64,000 nucleotides of DNA, taken from contig MKSF01000009.1 of NCBI GenBank assembly GCA_001897155.1, positions 1 to 64,000 on the forward strand. The letters run 5' to 3'. How positions within the stretch are numbered: the first letter of the stretch is position 1; each line of letters begins with the position of its first letter. Below, piece after piece: positions 1 through 8,391 of the stretch. Source of the stretch: Bacteroidetes bacterium 47-18 (GTDB lineage: Bacteria; Bacteroidota; Bacteroidia; Chitinophagales; Chitinophagaceae). Below the pieces are notes generated by a model. It was not told where the DNA came from, ran no database searches, and saw nothing but the letters and a program-made list of their open reading frames with translations. Position numbers and translations under genes: made by a program.

Positions 1-40
1 CGGAAACAATTTGTGTCTCTGTGAATCTTGTCTTTTTCAT
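1..40 (-). CDS. IS3-family transposase OrfA, N-terminus only
   Basis: The minus strand encodes MKKTRFTETQIVS before the window ends. This is the typical start of the helix-turn-helix OrfA of IS3-family elements, whose OrfA and OrfB are usually joined by programmed frameshifting. Only 13 residues are visible, so neither completeness nor activity can be judged. The surrounding AT-rich DNA fits an acquired segment. Confidence 0.6.
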   Translation of the reverse strand, partial: MKKTRFTETQIVS

Positions 41-107
41 CTTTTTACAGTTTAAAATTAATAAATTTCTCTAGTTTTAAACTGTCTCATTTTTAGGGAT
101 ACTTACA
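1..107 (-). mobile_element. Edge of an IS3-family insertion sequence
   Basis: Only the 5' end of the element lies in the window; the rest runs off the left edge. On the minus strand a transposase start is preceded by an AT-rich leader. About 67 bp upstream of that start is a TGT-type tip (TGTAAGTATCCC, positions 107-96), which I take as the terminal inverted repeat. The other end and the target duplication are not visible, so the exact boundary is inferred. Confidence 0.5.
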
Positions 108-283
108 ATATGGCTAGTGCCATAAGATGTCACTTTGTGAATATACCTTGATTGAATTTATAACTCACCAACTCCTTACATATATCACAGCTCACTAAAA
201 TTTCAAATAATTTTGCAACGCTACACTCATTTTTACAAAACAACAATTTGGGTACATACACTATTAATCCTTACAAACTCTCA

Positions 284-771
284 CTATCGATCAAACAGAT
301 ATTGTTCCAATTCTTTATTGTAATTTACTAACTGAAGACTATCATAATTCTCCCCAAACATCTCAGTCATATGAGATAAAGCACTCTCCGAACCATTAGC
401 ATAAGCCTTAAGCAGGTAATATTTCTGTAAATTGTTGTTCATTTGATTATTTTGCAATATGAGATAAACATCAAAATATGCATCTGAAAGTTTATATTTT
501 TCGACCATAAATAAAGAGTAGAACATAAATTCTCTTCCCATACCACTCATTCGGTAATTATCTTTCAGTCTTTCGTAAGCACCAGTATCCCTACTGACTA
601 AAATTGCCTCGATTTGCTGTTTACGAGTACTATCTGTTAAAAACTCCGATATATACTGAGCATTTAAATTATAATATTTTACAGTGTCGTTATCAAGCCC
701 CTCTCTAATATCTTGACACGAAACAGAAAAAATAATACACCTAAAAAAGAAATTACGAATAATTTCACCAT
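284..771 (-). pseudogene. Small lipoprotein gene, apparently frameshifted near its start
   Basis: An 88-residue ATG-started frame (284-550) stays open upstream to about position 785 without another ATG. The extended frame contains a lipobox-like FSVSC followed by QDIREGLDND, so the mature protein would be about 145 residues. A fitting signal peptide, MVKLFVISFLGVLFF, starts at 771 but lies in a different frame. Adding one T in the T-run near 726-736 would join the two into a normal lipoprotein. The protein is rich in Tyr, Asn and Leu and I recognise no family. The DNA is far more AT-rich than the parE region, which with the adjacent IS edge suggests acquired DNA. It may be a true pseudogene or a homopolymer sequencing error. 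Confidence 0.45.
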
Positions 772-951
772 AATAATATATTAATTATTGATATTTTTCA
801 AAAATTTTATCCCAATAACTTCCTTTCCATTGTATAAGAAGAATATAATTGGTTTCGGACACATTATTAGCAGTTTGATTCTCAGAAGTATCCCCGTTTT
901 TTCAAAAGCTGCTTCCGAAAAGCAAATCCGCAATGTATGAGCGGTTTTTTA

Positions 952-959
952 TAAATTTG
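952..959 (+). promoter_or_regulatory. Putative -7 box of parE
   Basis: TAAATTTG matches the Bacteroidota -7 consensus TAnnTTTG and ends 28 bp before the parE ATG. I see no clear TTG -33 element at the usual distance, so the call rests on the -7 box and its position. Confidence 0.4.
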
Positions 960-987
960 CAGGAATCCAAAATACAGCAGATATAAA

Positions 988-2883
988 ATGAGTGAAGGGA
1001 CTAGCAACGCAGCAGTACAATATACGGATGACAGCATCCGGACCTTAGACTGGAAGGAACATATCCGACTGCGGCCGGGTATGTATATCGGTAAGCTTGG
1101 CGACGGCAGCAGCATGGACGACGGTATCTATATACTGCTGAAAGAGGTGGTAGATAACAGTATCGATGAGTTCAGGATGGGCGTGGGCAGGCAGATAGAC
1201 ATCAGCGTAGATGAAGGCGTGGTGACCGTCAGGGATTATGGCCGCGGCATACCGCTCGGCAAGGTAGTGGATGTGGTCAGCAAGATCAACACCGGAGCCA
1301 AATACGACAGCAAAGCCTTCCAGAAATCCGTAGGGCTGAATGGTGTGGGTACCAAAGCCGTCAATGCCCTGAGCAGCTATTTCTGCGTGACCTCGCACAG
1401 GGATGGACAGAAAAAAATGGCCGAGTTTGAACGTGGTGAGCTCACCCGGGAATGGAAGATAGAGAAAACAGACCAGCCCAATGGTACCGAAGTAGTATTC
1501 CGGCCGGATGATACGGTCTTTAAGAATTATCATTTTATCCATGAGTATATCATCAACCAGATCTGGAATTACTGTTACCTGAATGCCGGCCTGACCATCA
1601 TTTATAACAATAAAAAGTATTTATCCAGGAACGGCCTGTTCGACCTGCTGACCAATAAGATAAACGCCGAATCCCTCCGCTACCCTATCATTCATATGAA
1701 AGGGGAAGATATCGAGGTGGCGATCACCCATAATAACGACTACGGTGAAGAGATCTATTCGTTCGTCAATGGTCAGTACACCACCCAGGGCGGTACGCAC
1801 CAGCAGGCCTTCCGTGAAGCCTTCGTAAAGGTGATCCGGGATTTTTACAAGAAGGATTATGAGGCTGCCGATATCAGGCAGAGCATCTGCGCCGCCGTTT
1901 CAGTGAATGTACAGGAACCGGTCTTCGAATCACAGACCAAAACCAAGCTGGGCTCCCTGAATATTTATGAAGGCGGTCCTACTATGAAGTCCTTTGTACT
2001 GGATTTCCTGTCCAAGGAGCTGGATAATTACCTGCATAAGAATGCGGATGTGGCCGATGCGCTGAAAAAACGTATCGAGCAAAGCGAGCGGGAACGCAAG
2101 GAGCTGTCCGGCATCCGGAAGCTGGCCAATGAAAGAGCCAAGAAGGCCAACCTGCACAATAAAAAATTGCGGGACTGCAGGATACACCTGAATGATGTGC
2201 CGCCAAACAAGAACAAAGAGGAATACCAGGAAAAGATGATGGCCTCCAGCATCTTTATCACGGAAGGAAATTCCGCCTCCGGCTCCATTACCACCAGCCG
2301 CAACGTGGAATCCCAGGCGGTATTCAGCCTGAGAGGAAAGCCCCTCAACTGCTTCGGGCTTACCAAGAAGATAGTGTATGAGAATGAAGAGTTCAATCTC
2401 CTGCAGCATGCGCTGAATATAGAAGAAGGCCTGGACGGATTGCGGTATAATAATATCATTATCGCAACGGATGCCGATGTGGACGGTATGCACATCCGCC
2501 TGCTTATTATGACCTTCTTCCTGCAGTTCTTTCCCGACCTTGTAAGGAACGGCCATATATATATCCTGGAAACCCCGCTGTTCCGTGTGCGGAACAAGCA
2601 GAAAACGATCTATTGCTATAACGAAGAGGAAAAGCAGAGAGCTATTGCCGAGCTGAAAGGAAAGCCGGAGATAACCCGCTTCAAGGGTCTGGGCGAGATC
2701 TCACCCAAGGAATTTGAGGCATTTATCGGGGAACAGATGCGCAAGGTGCCGGTGCTGCTGTCCAAGGACAGCCAGATCCAGAAACTGCTGGAGTATTATA
2801 TGGGTAAGAACACCCCGCAACGCCAGAATTTCATCATTGACAACCTGGTGATAGAAAAGGATATCGTAGAAGAAGCCGTATAG
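988..2883 (+). CDS. parE: DNA topoisomerase IV subunit B (ParE)
   Basis: ATPase subunit of a type IIA topoisomerase that decatenates chromosomes together with ParC. The 631-residue protein shows, in order, the GHKL ATP site ([10 protein letters not shown] with Asn57, [22 protein letters not shown]), the transducer domain, and the TOPRIM domain (Glu426 in EGNSASGS, then the Asp495/497/499 triad in DADVDG). RFKGLGEI and the C-terminal [12 protein letters not shown] block follow. Length and motifs fit Bacteroidota ParE better than GyrB, which is normally longer in the 3' TOPRIM region. The TOPRIM motif has Asn where many homologues have Asp (EGDSA). parC is not adjacent: the gene is followed by a repeat array and then the convergent dgt. 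Confidence 0.93.
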   Translation: MSEGTSNAAVQYTDDSIRTLDWKEHIRLRPGMYIGKLGDGSSMDDGIYILLKEVVDNSIDEFRMGVGRQIDISVDEGVVTVRDYGRGIPLGKVVDVVSKINTGAKYDSKAFQKSVGLNGVGTKAVNALSSYFCVTSHRDGQKKMAEFERGELTREWKIEKTDQPNGTEVVFRPDDTVFKNYHFIHEYIINQIWNYCYLNAGLTIIYNNKKYLSRNGLFDLLTNKINAESLRYPIIHMKGEDIEVAITHNNDYGEEIYSFVNGQYTTQGGTHQQAFREAFVKVIRDFYKKDYEAADIRQSICAAVSVNVQEPVFESQTKTKLGSLNIYEGGPTMKSFVLDFLSKELDNYLHKNADVADALKKRIEQSERERKELSGIRKLANERAKKANLHNKKLRDCRIHLNDVPPNKNKEEYQEKMMASSIFITEGNSASGSITTSRNVESQAVFSLRGKPLNCFGLTKKIVYENEEFNLLQHALNIEEGLDGLRYNNIIIATDADVDGMHIRLLIMTFFLQFFPDLVRNGHIYILETPLFRVRNKQKTIYCYNEEEKQRAIAELKGKPEITRFKGLGEISPKEFEAFIGEQMRKVPVLLSKDSQIQKLLEYYMGKNTPQRQNFIIDNLVIEKDIVEEAV

Positions 2884-2899
2884 CTTCCTGGCAGAAGCG

Positions 2900-3420
2900 G
2901 CTGTCTAAAAAGTCATATTGAGCTTGGTAGTTTATAATAGTTTTAGCAAGGCTTCGGCGCGGCTCAGCCTGACAAACTGAATGACTTCTCATATTGAGCC
3001 TGTCGTGCCATATTGAGCTTGATAGTTTATAATGGTTGTAGCAGGGCTTCGGCGCGGCTCAGCCTGACAAACTGAATGACTTCTCATATTGATCCTGTCG
3101 TGTCACATTGAGCTTGATAGTTTATAATGGTTGTAGCAGGGCTTCGACGCGGCTCAGCCTGACAACTGAGTGATTTTATCACATTAATTCTGTCGTGTCA
3201 TATTGAGCTTGATAGTTTATAATGGTTGTAGCAGGGCTTCGACGCGGCTCAGCCTGACAACTGAGTGATTTTATCACATTAATTCTGTCGTGTCATATTG
3301 AGCTTGCCGAAGGTAGTTTATAATAGTTTTAGCAGGGCTTCAAGGGGGCTCAGCCTGACAACTGACGTTTCATATTGAGCTCGTGTTGTCACATTGAGCT
3401 TGTCGAAATGTGTGCTATAT
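2900..3420 (-). repeat. Tandem repeat array 1 (5 units, 95-bp period)
   Basis: Five copies of a roughly 95-bp unit lie between the convergent genes parE and dgt. The landmark word TTTATAAT occurs at 2931, 3026, 3121, 3216 and 3317, giving steps of 95, 95, 95 and 101. Each unit carries CATATTGAGCTTG, GGTTGTAGCAGGGCTTCG and GGCTCAGCCTGACA. Read on the minus strand, these are the same words as the arrays at 42.6 and 50.8 kb, so this array is an inverted member of that family. It ends on the right with CTTGTCGAAATGTGTGCTA (from 3400) and then a hairpin. No open frame spans the units. Confidence 0.9.
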
Positions 3421-3427
3421 ATCAATA

Positions 3428-3490
3428 AAACCCTGTCATATGGAGCTAACTCGAAATATGACAGGGCAGGGTTGTTTACTTTTAAACAAC
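3428..3490. terminator. Double hairpin at the end of repeat array 1; likely bidirectional terminator
   Basis: CCCTGTCATAT (3431-3441) pairs perfectly with ATATGACAGGG (3456-3466). It is followed by GTTGTTTA-CTTT-TAAACAAC (3471-3490). The first hairpin closely resembles those bordering the arrays at 50.8 kb and, in a decayed form, 42.6 kb. It sits between convergent genes, so it can end transcription from either side. Confidence 0.6.
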
Positions 3491-3512
3491 CTATTCAATT
3501 TTATACAGGCTG

Positions 3513-4898
3513 CTAAAACCTGTGAAATCCGGTAATATCTATGCCTTTTATTTTCCGGTAGAGATCAATGGCATGATTATCGGTCATCCCGGAGATAAAG
3601 TCTATCACAGATAGTATATTATCATATAAGCGCTGCCCTTTTACATCTGTTTTGTACTGTGGTTCCACCAGCTGCAGCAGCTTTACGGATTTCTGGTTGT
3701 GAGGATAGACGAGCGCTTCGATAAAGGCGTCCAGCAGGATACCGATCACATTAAAGCCGGCAAGCTCTACCTCAATGACATTTTTGTGGTTATAGATACG
3801 TTCTACGGAAAAACGGTTGATAGCCCTGATCTGGTCCAGCAGGTGCTCCGGCAGGGCATCCAGAAGGGACATGCCGAATGTTCCGTCCAGGATAGCCGCC
3901 TGGTGCTCCATAAACACCTCCGATGTTTTTTCTACCATCAGTCCTATCCACCGGGCCCGGATGTATTGTGCCTGCTGATGCGGGTCATGAAATTGCGAGA
4001 GTTGCTCCGTGACTTTCTCCAGGGCATTAAAGCCGGTTTCCGCCGCAAAACAGGGCAGGAAGAGCGCTTTCATTTCCTCCAGGCTCACAATACCCAGCCG
4101 CTCCGCATCCTCAATATCTATCACCCTGTAACAGATGTCATCCGCAGCTTCCGTCAGGAATACAAAGGGGTGCCGCACATAGGTATCCTCATCCAGCGCC
4201 TTTAAATGAAAAGCGCTCATAATGCGGTGAAATACCTCCTTTTCCGACTGGAAGTAACCGGCCTTTTTAGCTACGATACCGGCGCCCTGCCGGAATCCGC
4301 AATGGGCCGCCGTGGGATATTTAATGATGGATGCCAGCGTGGTCAGGGTCAGGTTATAGGCCGAAGCCGGCTCATTGAAGGTATGGGTCAATACGCGTAG
4401 CGCATTGCTGTTGCCTTCAAAATACTCAAAATCCGCCAGCTCTTCCCTGCTGAGCTCCTGCCGCAGGACACGCTGGATGTCACCCTTGACATTCCGGAAG
4501 TAATTACGGATCGCATCTTCGCCCGAATGGCCGAAAGGCGGGTTGCCTATATCGTGCGCCAGGCAGGCAGAAGTAATAACATTACCCAGCTCATAATTAT
4601 AAAAATTCAGGAACGCTTCGTCTGCATCCGGGTGCTGCCGGGCGATGCTGCTGCCCACCTGCCTGCCCAGGGAGCGGCCTACACTGGCCACTTCCAGGCT
4701 ATGGGTCAGCCTGTTGTGCACGAACACCACACCCGGCAACGGAAATACCTGGGTCTTATTCTGCAGCTTCCTGAAAGCGGCAGAAAAAATCAGCCTGTCA
4801 TAATCCCTCATAAAGGAGGTGCGCAGCTTATCGGGATTCACCCCCTGGTCGGTACGACCTGTAAGGCGCTGCGTAGTATATAGGTATTCCCAGTTCAT
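3513..4898 (-). CDS. dgt: Deoxyguanosinetriphosphate triphosphohydrolase
   Basis: HD-superfamily enzyme that splits dGTP into deoxyguanosine and tripolyphosphate, affecting dNTP pools. With the start at 4898 the protein has 461 residues and begins MNWEYLYTTQRLTG, matching the family N-terminus. A longer start at 4943 would add 15 unrelated residues and run into xth. The HD motif is visible as RLTHSLEVA (His66) and CLAHDIGNPPFGHSGE (His115, Asp116). It follows xth by 14 bp on the same strand, so co-transcription is likely; both act on DNA or nucleotides. The assignment is firm; substrate preference is inferred from the family. Confidence 0.9.
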   Translation of the reverse strand: MNWEYLYTTQRLTGRTDQGVNPDKLRTSFMRDYDRLIFSAAFRKLQNKTQVFPLPGVVFVHNRLTHSLEVASVGRSLGRQVGSSIARQHPDADEAFLNFYNYELGNVITSACLAHDIGNPPFGHSGEDAIRNYFRNVKGDIQRVLRQELSREELADFEYFEGNSNALRVLTHTFNEPASAYNLTLTTLASIIKYPTAAHCGFRQGAGIVAKKAGYFQSEKEVFHRIMSAFHLKALDEDTYVRHPFVFLTEAADDICYRVIDIEDAERLGIVSLEEMKALFLPCFAAETGFNALEKVTEQLSQFHDPHQQAQYIRARWIGLMVEKTSEVFMEHQAAILDGTFGMSLLDALPEHLLDQIRAINRFSVERIYNHKNVIEVELAGFNVIGILLDAFIEALVYPHNQKSVKLLQLVEPQYKTDVKGQRLYDNILSVIDFISGMTDNHAIDLYRKIKGIDITGFHRF

Positions 4899-4912
4899 AA
4901 TATGTTGTCTGA

Positions 4913-5677
4913 TTAGAGTGCCAGGGATACATAGACCGGGCAATGGTCTGAATGCCGGACATCGGGATAAATCGCCACTTCCTTTACGGCTTCCTTAAGG
5001 CTGTCTGATATGCTGATGTAATCTATACGCCAGCCCTTGTTATTGGCACGGGCATTGGCACGGAAGCTCCACCAGGAGTATTGGTGAGGGTCCTGGTTCA
5101 GTAAACGGAACGTATCGGTCATACCGTTGCTGAACCATTTATCCATCCACGCCCTTTCTTCCGGGAGAAAGCCGCTGGAATCTTTATTGGATTTGGGATT
5201 ATGGATATCGATCTCCCTGTGGCAGATGTTGTAATCCCCGCATACAATAAGCGGCTTGCCTTCCGCCTTGATCTCATCAATATATTCAAAGAATTCATCC
5301 ATCCACTGGTATTTATAGACCTGGCGCTCCTCGCCGCTGGAACCGCTGGGGAAGTAGGCGCCTATCAGTACGAACGGCTCAAAGTCCAGCCTGAGCACAC
5401 GGCCTTCCGCATTGCTCTGCTCAAAAGTATTACCGTAAGTAACACGCTCCGGCTGCTGCCGGGTGATAACGCCTACCCCGCTGTACCCCTTTTTAGCGGC
5501 GGGAAACCAGTAAGCATGATACCCCAGCGCCTCAAAACGTTCGGTAGGAATGCTATCTATAGCGGATTTCAGCTCCTGGAAGCAGATGATATCTGCCGGG
5601 TCCGTTTCCAGCCATTCCAGCAGCCCTTTATTAATGGCGCTCCGGATGCCGTTTACATTATAAGATATGATCCTCAT
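4913..5677 (-). CDS. xth: Exodeoxyribonuclease III, AP endonuclease
   Basis: Mg2+-dependent base-excision-repair nuclease that cuts 5' of abasic sites and removes 3' blocking groups. The 254-residue protein has the full exonuclease-endonuclease-phosphatase motif set: SYNVNGIRSA (Asn7), FQELK (Glu35), GDYNICHREIDIHNP, the WWSFRANARANNKGWRIDY block and the catalytic SDHCPV at the C-terminus. The length is standard. It lies in the leftward block between fabG and dgt, 41 bp after fabG and 14 bp before dgt. No unusual residues were noticed. Confidence 0.94.
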   Translation of the reverse strand: MRIISYNVNGIRSAINKGLLEWLETDPADIICFQELKSAIDSIPTERFEALGYHAYWFPAAKKGYSGVGVITRQQPERVTYGNTFEQSNAEGRVLRLDFEPFVLIGAYFPSGSSGEERQVYKYQWMDEFFEYIDEIKAEGKPLIVCGDYNICHREIDIHNPKSNKDSSGFLPEERAWMDKWFSNGMTDTFRLLNQDPHQYSWWSFRANARANNKGWRIDYISISDSLKEAVKEVAIYPDVRHSDHCPVYVSLAL

Positions 5678-5718
5678 CGGATGAATTGTATTTTAAGTTG
5701 AAGAAACAATAGCGGGCA

Positions 5719-6453
5719 TCAGGTATAAAGCCCTCCATTTACAGATATGACCTGACCTGTAATATAGCCGGCATCCTTAGATACGAGAAAGCCCACAAGC
5801 GCGGCTACTTCCTCCGCCTCCCCGAAACGGTTCAGGGGGATCAGCGACCTGAGCTCCTTTTCGTTCAGGTCTTCCGTCATATTGGTCCTGATAAAGCCCG
5901 GCGCTACCGCGTTCACCGTAATGTTCCGCTTGGCAACTTCCTGCGCCAGGGCTTTCGTTGCGCCGATCATACCTGCTTTGGCCGCAGAATAGTTCACCTG
6001 GCCGGGCATACCTTTCAGCCCGCTCAGGGATACGATATTGACGATCCTGCCAAAACGGTTCATGACCATAGGATTCAGCACCTGCCGGGTAACGGCGTAC
6101 ATACCGCCCAGGCTGGTATCCAGGACGCTGCTCCACTGCTCATCATTCATAAAAGCCATCAGGACATCCTGGCGGATACCTGCATTGTTGACCAGCACTT
6201 CAATAATAGCGGTATCCTTATGCGCTTCCTGCCACTGCCCTATGCTGGCGGCTACCTCAGCGGCATCCGCTACGTCAAATTTCATCAGCACCGCTTCCAC
6301 CCCCAATGCCGTTACTGCCTCACGGGTAGCCTGCGCCGCCGTTTCATTGCCTTTATAGTTGATGATGATATGGTAACCGGCAGCGGCCAGCCTGAGGCAT
6401 ATGGCCCTGCCAATACCCCTGGATCCGCCCGTTACTAATGCAAATTTTTTCAT
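5719..6453 (-). CDS. fabG: 3-oxoacyl-ACP reductase, short-chain dehydrogenase
   Basis: NAD(P)H-dependent reductase of 244 residues with the Rossmann motif TGGSRGIG (8-15), NNAG (89-92), and the catalytic Ser142/144, Tyr155 and Lys159 in YSAAKAG. NITVNAVAPGFI and the C-terminal ITGQVISVNGG are typical of FabG, which reduces beta-ketoacyl-ACP in fatty acid elongation. No other fab genes are adjacent. It could therefore be a secondary FabG, for example one serving an aryl polyene or flexirubin-type pathway located elsewhere. The general class is certain; the exact substrate is not. Confidence 0.85.
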   Translation of the reverse strand: MKKFALVTGGSRGIGRAICLRLAAAGYHIIINYKGNETAAQATREAVTALGVEAVLMKFDVADAAEVAASIGQWQEAHKDTAIIEVLVNNAGIRQDVLMAFMNDEQWSSVLDTSLGGMYAVTRQVLNPMVMNRFGRIVNIVSLSGLKGMPGQVNYSAAKAGMIGATKALAQEVAKRNITVNAVAPGFIRTNMTEDLNEKELRSLIPLNRFGEAEEVAALVGFLVSKDAGYITGQVISVNGGLYT

Positions 6454-6521
6454 GTCCCCCTGTATATAAAAGTGTAAATCTAAGATAATCGGTTATTGTA
6501 TGGCCTGATAAACGGAAAATT

Positions 6522-8288
6522 TTATTCCTTTATGGTGATCTGGGCCGGCAGGTGCAGGTCGATGCCGGCGGCCTTGAACCCATCCTGGATATGCTGCAAT
6601 AATGCCGTATGAATAAAGTACATCTTATCCGGCTCCTGCGTATAGACATTGATCTGGTAGGTCACATAATAGCTGTCCAGGGTATTCTGGAAGACGTACG
6701 GCTCTTTTTCCTTATTGGTGTATTCCGTACGGCAGGCAGCCTCCCGGAGCACTTCATGTACTTTCCGCCATTCAACCGCATAGGCCATGGTCACGGTAGC
6801 GGTGATCACCAGGCCGCCTTCCGACCCGGTAGAAGAGTAATTGATCGTATGCTTGCTCAGTATGGAGGAATTCGGGATAGTGATCTCTTCATTGTTAATC
6901 GTTTCTATCCGTGTCACCAGCACCGTTTTTTCCTTTACCCTCCCGGTATCGTTCCCTACCTTGATCCAGTCTCCTACCTTAAAGGGCCGCATATAAGTGA
7001 TAACAAAGCCGGCAATGGTATTGCTGATAGCGGTAGAGGAGCCAAAGGATATCAGCACACCCGCAAAGACCGAGATACCCTTAAACGCTATGGTATCCGA
7101 GCCGGGGAGATAAGGGAACACGAACACGATACAGAACGCTATCAGCACAATACGGATGATCTGGTAAGTGGTCCTGGCCCATTCCGGGTGAAAATGCCGC
7201 AGCTTCAGGTCACCCTTCTCCACTTCCAGGGAGAAATAGCGGAACGCATAGATTATATAGCGGAAGAATATAATAATGGCAGCGATCTTGAAGAGATTGG
7301 GTATGTAGTGCACAATGCTCAGCCCCACATCTTTCACCGGGTCCAGCACCCAGTCCCACAGCTTACGGGTGTAGGGCTGTGTCTGGGGAAATACATTCAG
7401 TATGAATGAAACGGCAAAGTACACGACAACGCCCATGAAGATGATCCTCAGGATGTACAGGACGCGGATAAGGACTTTGAGCAGGAAGGCTGCGCTGAAC
7501 AGCTCATAATTACGGATGCGGACATCACGGATAACACCCGGCTTATGCCTGCCCAGCACCCGGATCAGCTTCAGTCCGCCCCTGGACAGCAGCCGGAGCA
7601 GCAGGGCGGCCACCACCACGATGATCAGCACCTGTGTCCACCGCAGGGCAACTTTCTCCCAGCTATGCTCTACCCTGTTCCTGTCGATACTGAATTTAAT
7701 ATTCTCCAGGTAGGTACGGGCGAGCTGCTGCTTGGTCTGGTTCATCCATAACGCGTCATAGCTGCTTACGGTCAGTATCGTAGTCTGCCCGTACATGATA
7801 TTGAAATAGTCCGTGAATGGCTGAATGCTGAAGGAGTCCGGGTGGTAGGTATTGCTTTGGAAGAGCGCCAGTATTTTTTCGTGGGCATCCTTTGCCCTTA
7901 ATTCTGCGGTAAAAGAGCCTAAGGGCGCGTATATCTCCAGCAGGGTATCATTAAAGAGCCTGACGGGATGTCCCTTGGCTATTTTCCGGAGCCTGTCCAC
8001 CTCATGCTGCTCCTGCACCAGCTTCAGGGAGTCTTCCGTCCTGATCGCCTGCAGCCGGTCCAGCAGCTCCTTATGATCACCCGAACGGGGATGCTTTACC
8101 TTCTCTACCTCCAGCATAAGGAACGCTATCCTGAAAGAATCCCTCAGGCGTTGTTCCTCATTCCTTTTAAGCAATTCCTGCAGCAAGACATAGGAGGAGT
8201 CCTGCTGGGCATACAGGCGACAGGCTCCTGCGGTGCACAGGAGCAGCAAAATGGCAATGGAATAGCGTATAAAGGAACGTTGCTTCAT
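6522..8288 (-). CDS. Mechanosensitive ion channel, MscS family
   Basis: Large MscS-type channel that would vent solutes under hypo-osmotic shock. The start at 8288 gives MKQRSFIRYSIAILLLLC, a clean signal peptide; the alternative start at 8309 adds seven unrelated residues. An extracytoplasmic N-terminal half of about 200 residues, rich in charged helices, precedes several membrane segments. The MscS core follows: GVLISFGSSTAISNTIAGF, then the beta domain with PFKVGDWIKVG and the C-terminal alpha/beta domain. At 588 residues it is about twice the size of E. coli MscS, as expected for the variant with an extended periplasmic domain. Confidence 0.88.
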   Translation of the reverse strand: MKQRSFIRYSIAILLLLCTAGACRLYAQQDSSYVLLQELLKRNEEQRLRDSFRIAFLMLEVEKVKHPRSGDHKELLDRLQAIRTEDSLKLVQEQHEVDRLRKIAKGHPVRLFNDTLLEIYAPLGSFTAELRAKDAHEKILALFQSNTYHPDSFSIQPFTDYFNIMYGQTTILTVSSYDALWMNQTKQQLARTYLENIKFSIDRNRVEHSWEKVALRWTQVLIIVVVAALLLRLLSRGGLKLIRVLGRHKPGVIRDVRIRNYELFSAAFLLKVLIRVLYILRIIFMGVVVYFAVSFILNVFPQTQPYTRKLWDWVLDPVKDVGLSIVHYIPNLFKIAAIIIFFRYIIYAFRYFSLEVEKGDLKLRHFHPEWARTTYQIIRIVLIAFCIVFVFPYLPGSDTIAFKGISVFAGVLISFGSSTAISNTIAGFVITYMRPFKVGDWIKVGNDTGRVKEKTVLVTRIETINNEEITIPNSSILSKHTINYSSTGSEGGLVITATVTMAYAVEWRKVHEVLREAACRTEYTNKEKEPYVFQNTLDSYYVTYQINVYTQEPDKMYFIHTALLQHIQDGFKAAGIDLHLPAQITIKE

Positions 8289-8391
8289 GGCATATATCTT
8301 ATCAGGCAATGGTCAGACCACTAAGTTAGTAAAAACAGGCTTACCGTTCAAGCCTCCGGTTGTGACGGCATACGGCTTTCCTTCACCGAGC

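Noticed and set aside
2263-2290. Loss-of-function change in the ParE TOPRIM motif (EGNSA instead of EGDSA)
   Set aside because: The catalytic Glu and the DxDxD triad are intact, and I believe Asn occurs here in other Bacteroidota ParE proteins, so it is a natural variant rather than a defect.
1930-2597. Long minus-strand frames opposite parE
   Set aside because: Antisense shadows of a well-conserved gene; their composition follows the coding frame of parE. The same applies to similar antisense frames opposite tex, murF-alr and the LptF/G gene.
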